64,000 nt of DNA, taken from NCBI RefSeq assembly GCF_036588685.1, contig NC_086374.1:91692059-91756058 (forward strand). Reading direction: 5' to 3'. The notes under the pieces were generated by a model. It saw only the letters and a program-made list of their open reading frames with translations, was not told the DNA's origin and did not search any database. Source of the DNA: Mytilus trossulus (taxonomy: Eukaryota; Mollusca; Bivalvia; Mytilida; Mytilidae). Shown one piece after another: positions 49,401-59,864 of the stretch; within the stretch, counting starts at the first letter, position 1; each line of letters opens with the position of its first letter. The position numbers were made by a program, and so were the translations under genes.

Positions 49401-49977
49401 AAAAGTTCTTTATGCAGTGTTTGCTAGATAGAATCTATACCATTTTGTATCAATCGTACAGATTTACAATTTTGTGTGTGTCGTTCTTGGGCTTTTTTTT
49501 GGTAGTATTTTCTCCAACTTTGGTATGAAATAGCTTTTAGCATCGCTGGTGAGCGTTCTTTGTGAAGGTAAAACAGAAAAAGGGCTTCTGACGCATCAAC
49601 ATTAAAAAGTGTTATTTTCAAACCATTTTGCATTCCCTTCATAATTGAGCTGTCAGTGTTGCAGTAGTAGCAGCAGTAGTAGATTCATTATATTGTATCG
49701 TTAGATGATAATAAAATTATCAGAGATACCAGGTTTTTATCGACGACATATCATTTAATGCATTGTTTCACATGTTCTGTGTCTTTCTATTTTTATCTAC
49801 ATTTTATAGGTGAAATTTTTTCTTTTGCTGTAAATATTTATCAAAATATACGAAAAGCCGCATGATGATATCTGACATTGGACTGATCATATCAATTGTC
49901 AGGATTAACAGGAAAGAACTGGTAACCAGCTGATGAGAGATTTAATTATTTGTAACATTACACGACTGGGAGGAATC

Positions 49978-52900
49978 ATGGCGGCTTTAGTTTTTCTTGC
50001 TATGTTTCTGTCTGTACACACATTAATAGCTTTTACGGATCCTTGTACCTTTTATCCTAAAGGATAAGCTAGTATAATGTAAAGATTAAACCTTACAACA
50101 GTTCTGGTAAAATATTAACCACATAAGAAAAAAACCCATAAAAAACAATACAATAAATGACTGAATATTTTTAACTATAAATAAAAATCCGTTTAAGATA
50201 CTCGTTTTTTCCTCAACTTTTAGGAATAGAAGAAAAGACACACTGCACTGCTACAAATACAAACCCTAATAAACTTAGAAACGGACTATGTTATAACAAC
50301 TGCACTATTCCCGAATTAGTACAGGACTTTTAAAGAAATTCGTGGATTAAACCTGGTTTGTGGCTAACCAAAACCTCCCGCTTATATGGAAATGTTAAAA
50401 GTTAAAAAGAATACAGTACGAATAAATACAAGAACATACAGGACAGAGAAATACAAATTATATAATAGACCGTTTTAGCATCAATGTAAACCACAGAATA
50501 ACAGCGCACACATAAAATTAATTTACGGTGTATCAGTACCGTGACAGGGATTAAAACCGATATAACTCATAAGCGTAGGATAAAACATATTGTTTTCAAA
50601 AAATCATATTGGAATGAAAAAATTTTAATCTCATGAAATCCAAACAGAGAAAGAGCCTCTGTTTGGACATAATGCGTTTTTATGGCTATAATATAAGGGA
50701 CTACAAGTATCATATAATATGTCGTACCCTACCAATCGTTACTAACAACCCTTTCGACTATATTCCAAAACAAATAAGAAAGAACAGCTCATGATCATAA
50801 ATTCCGCACAAAGAACTACCATACCATGTTTTTCTTGTTTTCTTGTCTTTCATTTTTGTCTTCTCTATACTAAAGTATGCCATTTTGTTTTTATTTGTTG
50901 GGATATTTGTTTTTTTTTTTCAAGATAATTAAGATTATTATACAGTGTTGACTGCTATGCTCCTATTTTTGAATATTTACCTATTATATCTGTTTGTTTT
51001 GTTCACACATTGTTGTGAATATTTATGAATTCGATGCGACTGTCATATAAACAAGAGGTCTAGCTAGATAAACATCCAGATCTAATCAACCATTTTCTAC
51101 ATAGTGAAATGTCTGTAATAAGTCAGAAATATAAATCAGTGCTTTTTTTATTCGTTTGATGTGTTTTAACTACTGATTTTTCCATTTGATAAGGGACTTT
51201 CACTCGCAATTTACCTACACAAGCACATTGCATCAAAGATTTTCAGCCAAAATAGAGTATAAGAAAGTCTAATCTTAATGTTGTAACAGACAAAACCGTC
51301 GTTTGTTCTTGTTCCATATTCCCATACAAATAGTCCTGATGGCCGTAATAAAACCGTAGATTTTGATTATTTAACAATGAACAATTTATAGAGCTGTCAT
51401 CTAAAGCCCGAAATTTCAAAATTTTCACCCAATCAATTGGAAAAAGAACGTTAGCTATCTAATGCATATATTGGTGAGGACTCTATATAGAATAAGAAGA
51501 TGTGATATGATTGCCAATAAGACAACTCTCCACAAGAGACAAAAGTTACACAGAAATAAACAGCTATAGGTCACCGTACTGACTTCAACATTGAGCAAAA
51601 CCCATACCGCATAGTCAGCTATAAAAGGCCTCGAAATGACAATGTAAAACAGTTCAAAGATAAAACTAACGGCCTTATCTATGTATGCCAAGAATGGGTT
51701 GAGCGCGAACCAGATGAAATAAAACTTACTATTATGTGATTCGGAAAGGCACGAAAACCATGGACAGACGAATTTCTAACACTTTAAAAAAAAGTCTGAG
51801 ATTTTAGACTCTTTATTCTCTCTTTAGAAAAATATGTTGTTTTTTAACAGACAAAATCTTCAACAATATTGTTCTCATATATGTAAAAATAACTATTTGG
51901 AATTCATAATTAACTGGTGAACTGTTAGTTCCCGATGGTATCACCTACCCAGAAGCCAGACTGACCTTAATCTACGGATATTGCATTATTGAAATTTGCT
52001 GTAACAAAATATTTGGAACTATTACAACTCCCCCCCCCCCCCCCCCAAAAAAAAAAAAAAAAAACCAACCAAAACCTCTGATTATTGTTCAAATTTGTCT
52101 ATTCGTTTTATCCTTTTTGGATTTATCACCAAATCTGAAAATACCAAATCATCCAAGAATCAGGAGATTTGTTTTTGTTTTGTTTTAGATAACTACAATC
52201 TCTTGATTTCAGACTAGATATACAAAATTCAACCTAATCCTGAAAATTAGCGTTACATATCGGTGATTATCCGTGTCGTCCTGTCTAAATATTCTTTTTT
52301 TCAAAAGACTCGCTATTAACTCTACCCCTTCTCGAAATGGTGGCCTTAAACAATATAGCTATGACGTATATCTAATCAATTAAATGTGGATCCTTAAATA
52401 TTTAATTATAACTCCAAATCATCAACTGTAAGCATTACAATTTTACAGAAATATTAGATCAGTTCGTTTTGTTACCATTTATAACGACATTATCAATTTA
52501 CAATTGAGAGATCGAGTCGACTACGTTTTCTTATTAAATAGTGTTTTTTATACAAAATAGTTATCTTAGAATACAATCCAAACTCACAAAGAGGCAGAAT
52601 TCAGAGAAGATGGAGATGTTCTGTCACTCAAACACCCACATTTAAGCAAGTGGTTTCATCTCATTTATCCCAGTAAGTTTGAAATTAAGGATACGATAGG
52701 AAATAAAAGTTCAACTGTTAAATTGATAATATCTTGATATGCTATAAATACTTTCATTATTTATCATAAAGTTGATTAAAATTGAAACAAGATCAGAAGA
52801 GGGTTACACAATTATGTCCAGTTTAACATGTATAAAACATACTGATAATTCAATTAAGCAATATCAATTAAATAGTAATGAATATGAACATCATTTAATA

Positions 52901-54449
52901 TAATCAGAAAAAAACTACATTTAAAGCACAACAGAGAAAAAGAAAATGAAAGAAAGTTGTTCAATTTGCACCGACCTTTTTTAATTTATTATACAACACA
53001 CTCTTTATTCTCCACACACGTGACAGTTTACATTTCCAAATCAATAAATTGACATAAGAAGATGTTGAAAGACCGCCAATGAGACAACTCTCTGTCCAAG
53101 TCACAATTTGAAATAAACATGTATCCACTAATATGTGTACACTGTTGAGGTTTATTTCTAACATTTCTCATTTTTCATTACCCATGTTTATGATGCTTTT
53201 CATTATTGTGTGATGAGAATGTAGACTTTGATTTTTTTTTATGTTTGATGAATCATCAAATTTCAGTAAAGTGATTATCTTTAATATTGAATATTTAACG
53301 CCATTTATGATGATAATACGTACGTTGCAGGTAAATTCACTGCATTTATTGTATTTTTTATTAACAAAGACTGAAAAAACACGTATTCAGCTTTCGTGTG
53401 ATCAGATTATTGTATACTTCTGTTTCGCCAGATTGTATGTACGTTTCTGATAGCAGATTTATACCCATACCAAAAAATGAAACAGAGAACGTTGTCATTG
53501 CGCCATCTTGTTTAAAGGGAACAATAGACTGGAATTATCCTAGGGGTGCACTAAACGTACTGTTTAATGAATCTGAACCATACAGTTTGTGTCTTACTGA
53601 CTGGGTTGTAGGGAATGCATTTACTATCTATAACAATTCGTTTGGCAAAATGACACAGTTGAAAATGCTCTCAACAGGTAATACAGGCAGAGTATATACC
53701 CCCAATTCGAGCATATTCAAATTGTTCAATATTTTGTTGATCTTCTACTAGTATAAATGTTGAATGGACACGAAATTATAAAAGTACATTGTAACTCCAG
53801 CAAGTCATATTTCGTTGGAATAATGAAAAAAAAAGTTAGAACAAAATACGTTTGAAGTAATGACTAAGGTTGTAATTTCCTAAGACTTTTGGCTGTTAAA
53901 GATTTTTTGGTTTTGATTTGTATCCTGATTTTATCAAAGGAAGATAAAGAAGATATCAAGTGACAATGAAATACCACAAAATAGTTCAAAAATCATCATT
54001 AGTAATGTTTTGGAAAAAAATGTATGGTACTGAATTTTCGCCCTACACGTTATCTGCAAAACATCCAATACTCGACGCCAAAAGTTATAAAAGCCAAAAC
54101 ATTTGAATCATTTCTGTGTCCTGCTTAAACTCTACAGTATTGAAAGCGCCGATAAAACATACATATATATCATTTTCACCTTATACTATTATCGCAGGAA
54201 AAGAATTGACCAAACCACTGTTAATGCAAAACAATGTTATGTTATATATGATTATGTATAAGGATGTATTAAAAATAAAAGTTTTAACACAAAAACTCAA
54301 TCAGCTAGGTAAATTTATGAAGTCTTAACTTAAACCTTATTTTTTTAGAAACTCAATGTATTCAAAGTAATGGACACCATGCAGTGTTAAAATTTAACGC
54401 ACCACCTGGTCAGAGATACATGGGTGGATTCACCTTCGAAATAAAATAA
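49978..54449 (+). CDS. meteorin-N-like small secreted protein, copy A (first donor lost)
   Basis: Upstream member of a tandem pair. By comparison with copy B, the exons are 49978-50063 (signal peptide MAALVFLAMFLSVHTLIAF, then DPCTFYPKG), 53457-53677 and 54349-54449 (stop TAA), 135 residues if spliced. The second exon carries PSCLKGTIDWNYPRGALNV and SLCLTDW; the last carries TQCIQSNG, RYMGGF and TFEIK. The spacing of the four cysteines and the W-x-YP-x-G block match the N-terminal domain of meteorin; the C-terminal half of meteorin is absent. Oddity: the base after exon 1 is A, not G (AAAGG|ATAAG against AAAGG|GTAAG in copy B), so the donor is destroyed and the frame stops two codons later. 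Exons 2 and 3 remain open and well spliced. An optional exon 54198-54308 would also keep phase. It may be a pseudogene, or use another first exon. Confidence 0.6.
50070..53450. other. intron 1 of copy A; repeats only
   Basis: It holds a reversed fragment of the CACATCAAACGAATG repeat (~51145-51200), a reversed GTTGTCTC-tail copy (51490-51665), a C-run followed by an A-run (52028-52064) and a tail scrap (53055-53105). No exon was recognised. Confidence 0.45.
51490..51665 (-). repeat. reversed copy of the GTTGTCTC-tail family
   Basis: AAGAAGATGTGATATGATTG, CCAATAAGACAACTCTCCAC, ATAGGTCACCGTACTG and CATAGTCAGCTATAAAAGGC match 43482-43640. Confidence 0.7.
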
Positions 54450-54491
54450 TAAAACAATTTGGAAAAATGAACCAAATTGATTCCCAATCCA

Positions 54492-54492
54492 C

Positions 54493-54560
<68 letters not shown>
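54492..54560 (+). repeat. (ATT)n microsatellite
   Basis: About 22 consecutive ATT triplets, 40 bp after the stop of copy A. Confidence 0.95.
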
Positions 54561-54794
54561 GACCGGTAATACACATTGTATTCTTAGTTATGATCTTAAC
54601 AATTACCTGTTTTACTTTTGAATTTTACCGGTAACCGATTGAAAATTGATCAAATATATCAGATACGAATCGGCGTTTTTCATCTTATAAATTGTTTGTA
54701 CATAATATATCTATTTGTGTAGTTCTTTTTGCCATTCCATTGTCGTTGCTCGTGACCGTTTTTCGGTTGCTATTGGAATTCATTGTACATGTTG

Positions 54795-54919
54795 AAATAC
54801 AAATAGCCACACGATAATATCTGACTTTGGACTGATCATATCAAAGGTCATGATGAACAGGAATTAACTGATAACGGGTCTGATAAGAAATTAGGAATAT
54901 TATACGACTAAAAAGGATA
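54795..54919 (+). promoter_or_regulatory. upstream region conserved between the two meteorin-N-like genes
   Basis: 54795-54919 and 49853-49977 share ATATCTGAC(A/T)TTGGACTGAT, CATATCAA, GATTAACAGGAA/GATGAACAGGAA, TACACGACT/TATACGACT and further words in order, ending at the start codons. The segment probably holds the 5' UTR and core promoter carried along in the tandem duplication. No TATA box is obvious. Confidence 0.45.
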
Positions 54920-57900
54920 ATGCAGACTAAAATCTTTTTTGCTACGTTTCTATCTGTACAAACAGTAATAGCTTTTCTGGATCCGTGTACCGTTTATCCT
55001 AAAGGGTAAGCTAGTATAAATAGTAAAGATTAAACCTTTTACTAAATTTACAAAAACAAAAACAAATTACTAAATATCTATCTATGTATATTTTTTTTTA
55101 TATTTCATAGTGATAAGAAAGATTGTGAATATTTTTGTTTGAACTAAATATGCTATTGCTATAAACATTTATGTTTTTATCAGTTCTAATATATTTTGTG
55201 ACGAACATATCATTATTGCTGTCTTGATATTTTAAAGTAATGTATAAAAAATGTAAAGCGTGTTCTGTCTTTTAAACCTGTATTTTACTCTTCATACCAT
55301 TTCATGCCATTCAATTGAAGAATTCGTATCAAGAACTTTTCAAGAAATTTTTATATTACAGTTCAAAATGAATGTATGAGTCGCTTTTAACGTGTATTGC
55401 ATGATTTATATTACTTTTTTCGACACCTTTTTTTTTAATTGTATCTCTGAAAACACAAATGCAACACATAGAAGACTTTAAGATACTGTTCAAGAGAATC
55501 AAGATGCACACAAAATTTGTTAATCATCAAAATAGTTCCCAATCAAATATACTTCAATTGAAAAGGAGAAAAAGTCATCTAGCAAAATCCGTTCCATGGC
55601 TTAAACATTTAATTGAATTTATGTCGGGTGATGCATGTATTTCATATAATACAAAATAAAGTGCAATTACAAAAAAAAACGTTATCTGAGAAAAATTCAA
55701 AACTGAAAGTCCCTAAACAAATTGCAAAATCAAAAGCTCAAATACATCAAACGAATGTGTAACAACTGTCATACTACTGAATTGGCATTTAGTGAGAAGA
55801 AATTGTATATTTAACCTGGTTTTATAGCTAACTAAACCTTTTTACTGAGTGACCATATTTCAGCAATTTTGAAATAACTGTGGATGCCTTAGCTACATTG
55901 CCGCTATATCGAGCACTTCGATTTATGACTTTTAAAACGATATACTACTTTATTTACCCAGTTGTACATGTAAGTTGATAATTCGGCTTTGCCAATTTGT
56001 AATCTTGGGTTTTAAAAGTACGACATATGGCTTAGATAAATCAATTGTTTATATGACATTAGTTACACATTTTTTTCTGTACAAAGTCCGACTTTTTCGA
56101 CTAAGATTTGCTCGTTGTTTGTCTAAATTTGTAGTCGGATGTACCTATATCTATTGTTTATGGTAATTAGTAGTTATTACTTTCTTATACTTATGTCAGA
56201 TCCCAATCTTTTATAATCTAATCAACTTTCATTCCACTTGCAGTTTTTATTCCCAGTTTTATACCTAGAAATGTAAAAAGTAAAATCACAAAAATAGTGA
56301 ACTCGCCTGTTCATCAATATTCTGAACAGAAACAATTATTTTTTTCTTCAAGGATAAAACTTGAAAAATGGGTCATGTTTTATTCTCATGCCATTTGACA
56401 CATTAACCAATGACTTTCAAATACAATGAAATATTAAAGAAAATATTATCTCTAAATGATATACAAAACTTCTGTGTTGTTGGTTGTGTTTTTTTTTTGG
56501 GGGGGGGGGGGGCTTTTGTTTTTTAAACCAACTTCAAATATTTTATTGCATAAACATCCTTTAGCGCTACAGAAATTTCCTCTATGTGTTGTTGAGGAGA
56601 GTCATAATTATTCTTAAATCATCGTCTACAATACAAATATAGTCCTGCAGTTCATGATGTACTCGAAGTCATTACATCGTAAACAATGATCGATGTTATA
56701 AGATTTGAGATAAATACCAGGAAAATCAATTTCAGTTATGAAACCGATTGATGCTGTTGACTTGAATAAGGTAAAACCGGGACCTGAGTTTTGGATGCAT
56801 TTTCAACTCATTCAAATTCCAGCAATATTGTTTTCATATTTAAATTGACTGAAAACAATATAGGTTGTAGCGCTATATTGCATGTACGATAAAAAGGCAA
56901 TTTCTGGCTCAGTAATTTTTTAGTTTCCAAAGAAGCCCACTATGAGGCACTATATATGCTAATAAACGGCTGCAGTTGAAGCAATGCATCGCTATATTCT
57001 TGTTCCATCATGGTAGTTTTAGTTTATAGATAGAAATTATTTAGTGTTGGTTTCCAAATAGGTCTATCATTAAACACCATGTAAGATGATATACAGCTGC
57101 AGGTGAGGCCATGTATCGCTTTTATTATTAATGATTATATCTAGAAAATATTTATGCTGCCATTTCGTTATTAGGTTTATTCTTCTTCTTTTTCTCCGTA
57201 TTACTAGAGTTATTATTCTTGCAGATTTATACCGAAGAATGAAACAGAGACCATAGTCATAACGCCATCTTGTTTGAAAGGAATTATAGATTGGAATTAT
57301 CCAAGGGGTTCACTAAAAGTTCTGTTTAATGAACCTAAACCATACAGCTTGTGTCTTATTGACTGGCTTGGAGGTGATGCGTTTACCATTTATGACAATT
57401 CATTTGGCAAAATGACACAGTTAAAAATGCTTTCATCAGGTAATGTAGGCGCATTGTATTTTTTTTAACCAACATATATATAGATTCTGAAATATGTTTA
57501 TGTTAACGAGTGATAAACGTCATATATTAATTTATTCACGAAATCAGTAATTCCAGTCAGTAGATTTGTTTATTGCACATATTGACAAGTTTAAACTTAA
57601 ATAAAACATAGCATTCTAAAACCGGATAATGAAGACCAAACTTTTAATTTCGTCATGCAATTTGACCTTTGCATTTTGTTCTAGTTTTTCGGACCTTGTG
57701 GTATTTGTGTCCGTCTTATACTCTTTAACATTTTATAAAGAAAAGGGGAGATAAAATATCAAGGTGGCATCAAACCACCATTATTATTTGGTTATAATCG
57801 CCATTTTATCTCTCCAATAATTTATGTTACTGATTCTTGTACACTCGGCACGTATTCTGAAATAACCTCCAACATGTCCAATAGATATATATGTTCAAGG

Positions 57901-58313
57901 ACAAAAGTTTGGAAACCCATTAATAATAAAAGGCTGCAAATATGTAAGTGTCTCTTAGATTGCACACTACACTTAAGTTTAATATTAGTTTATTGAAACA
58001 AAAGTAATGAAGTAGACCACCGATAATGTATTCATTGTAAAATCTTGTCATCATAAACTCTGGCTAGTTCTAGGAAAATGTTTGAAAAATTTATTGACCA
58101 TCGAGAATTAATTATGAGATATACATCAATGAAACATAAACCAAAAAAATGTATAACCCTTTAAGATATGCATTTATCAGGTCTTATCATAAATCCTTAC
58201 TATTTACAGAGAATCAATGTATTCAAAGTAATGGAAACCATGCACAGTTGAAGGTTGAAGCACCACCTGAGCAGAGATACATGGGAGGATTTACCTATGA
58301 AATAAAATATTAG
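54920..58313 (+). CDS. meteorin-N-like small secreted protein, copy B (intact)
   Basis: Three coding exons: 54920-55005, 57225-57439 and 58210-58313 (stop TAG), with GT/AG borders and phases 2 and 1, giving 134 residues. Residues 1-18 are a signal peptide (MQTKIFFATFLSVQTVIA). The mature part has four cysteines at 23, 45, 72 and 104. C45-LKG-x-x-DWNYPRG at 45-57, SLC72 and a C-terminal GGFTYEIKY correspond to the C-x-x-G-x-x-x-W-x-YP-x-G, CL and F-x-YEL blocks of the meteorin N-terminal (CUB-like) domain. Vertebrate meteorins are about twice as long, with a second domain that is missing here. Secretion is well supported. Function is unknown; meteorins are secreted signalling factors, but that role should not be assumed. 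It is about 80 percent identical to copy A over the second exon by eye. About 130 bp upstream of the ATG are also conserved between the copies. Confidence 0.75.
55672..55765 (+). repeat. dispersed bivalve repeat, second copy
   Basis: Same family as 49296-49400: GAAAAATTCAAAACTGAAAG, GCAAAATCAAAAGCTCAAA and TACATCAAACGAATGTG. It lies in intron 1 of copy B. A further scrap lies at 56275-56310. Confidence 0.65.
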
Positions 58314-58419
58314 AACATTTTTCAAATTTAAAATTCAGTTATTAAAATCACAAATCTTTGGATGTATTCAATTTTCGTTCTATTATAATTATAAATAGCA
58401 AAACTAGATACATTACTTT

Positions 58420-58745
58420 TATGCCCCATTTATGCCGCATTTATGGGCATTATGTTTTATGGTCTGTGTGCCATTCGTTTGTCCGTTCGTTCGTCTGTCC
58501 GGTGTTCGTCTGTTTGTCCGTTCGTCTGTCTGTGCCGCTTCAGGTAAAAAAATTTGGTCAAGGTAGTTTTTGATGAAGTTGAAGTCCAAACAACTTGAAA
58601 TTTGGTACACATGTTCAATATGATATGACCTTTCTTATTTTAATGTCAAATTAGAGATTCCCCCCATTTTTACGGTCCACTAAACATAGAAAAGAATAGT
58701 GCAGCTGGGGCATCCGTGTACTTAGGACAAATTCTGTTTATATTA
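58420..58745 (+). repeat. bivalve repeat with ATGCCCC...GGGGCAT ends and GTCCGTTCGT tract
   Basis: It starts with ATGCCCCATTTATG followed by a pyrimidine-rich GTCCGTTCGTTCGTCTGTCC tract. It continues with TTTTTGATGAAGTTGAAGTC, CTTGAAATTTGGTACACATG and TACGGTCCACTAAACATAGA, and ends GGGGCATCCGTGTACT. I recognise it as an abundant interspersed repeat of mussels. Confidence 0.7.
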
Positions 58746-58749
58746 TATG

Positions 58750-59365
58750 ATAATGCTTGTACCAACGCCTACATAGAATTAAGCGTATGTTACATTGGTA
58801 TGATTCCGTGGATGGAAAGACAAAATTTCTTCAATGTGAGGCAAATAGTGTACTTTATTCTGATGTTTCGGGTGAGCTTTAAATAAAATCAAAAAATATT
58901 TAAAAGAAAAATCAAAGAACTCAATAAACAATATGTAGATTTTTTTTATTTTGAGATGACAAACTTCTTTGATGTAGTTTAATTATTGAAATTGGTCAAG
59001 AAACATCTGGCCTGTGTATCTAAAAAGTTGTAAACACAATAGGTAGTCGACGTCTGCCATTTCTTGAGGCAACTGAACTGTAGTTATCAAAGCTTGTATA
59101 ACTGAAAAGGGGCCATTTAATGCAACATGTTCACGCTTTTCTTCTATGCGTTCATTACTTAGTTAAACCATTAATTTTGTTTTAAGTATGTGTGAGATCT
59201 CAGTAGTATTATTTGAAGAGTTCCAAATGGTGAAGTTGAAATCATCCCTTCGTAAATTTTACGGACGCCATCACAAGTTGGTTGACCGTTATGAAATAAC
59301 CGTTTCACAAATGATATCGGCTATGTTCCTTACGTCGTAACTACAATCCCCTTCCCTTTCATAAA
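58750..59365. other. intergenic, nothing recognised
   Basis: AT-rich with no open frame of note. No feature was supported. Confidence 0.4.
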
Positions 59366-59369
59366 TGTG

Positions 59370-59650
59370 ACCTACCGAATTAGACTATTTACTGGATTTG
59401 TTATCACATAAGCAACACGACGGATGCCAAATGTGGAGCAGTATCTGCTTACCCTTCCGGAGCACCTGAGATCACCCCTGGTTTTAGGTAGGGTTCGTGT
59501 TGTTTATTCTTTAGTTTTCTATGTTGTGTCATGTGTACTATTGTTTGTCTGTTTGTCTTTTTCATTTTTAGCCTTGGCGTTGTCAGGTTGTTTTATATTT
59601 ATGAGTTTGGCTGTCCCTTTGGTATCTTTTGTCCCTTTTTTAAACCTCTT
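59370..59650 (+). repeat. dispersed mussel repeat (CTTACCCTTCCGGAGCACCT family)
   Basis: CTGCTTACCCTTCCGGAGCA, CCTGAGATCACCCC, GTTCGTGTTGTTTATTCTTT, TTTTCTATGTTGTGTCATGT and TGTCCCTTTGGTATCTTT are the diagnostic words of a very common mussel repeat, probably the 3' part of a retroelement. The open frame 59424-59690 lies wholly in it. A scrap recurs at 62690-62735. Confidence 0.65.
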
Positions 59651-59864
59651 TTCAGTTAAAACAAAACGTATTTCATTTATATCTCGATAGTCCATTATAA
59701 AAACTGCAGATGGTGGTGTTTATTTAAGAAATTATGTAGTTCTGTGGATACTGTCTCTACTTGGAATATCAAAGGATCAATTAAGGATTCACAGAAAGGT
59801 CACGTATATTCAGGATATTTTCTTTATTAAAAAAAAATCTACTATATTATATTTTTGAAGGAGT

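Noticed and set aside
59424..59690. Hydrophobic 88-residue frame as a membrane protein
   Set aside because: It is wholly inside a known dispersed mussel repeat, and the T-rich strand gives apparent membrane segments.
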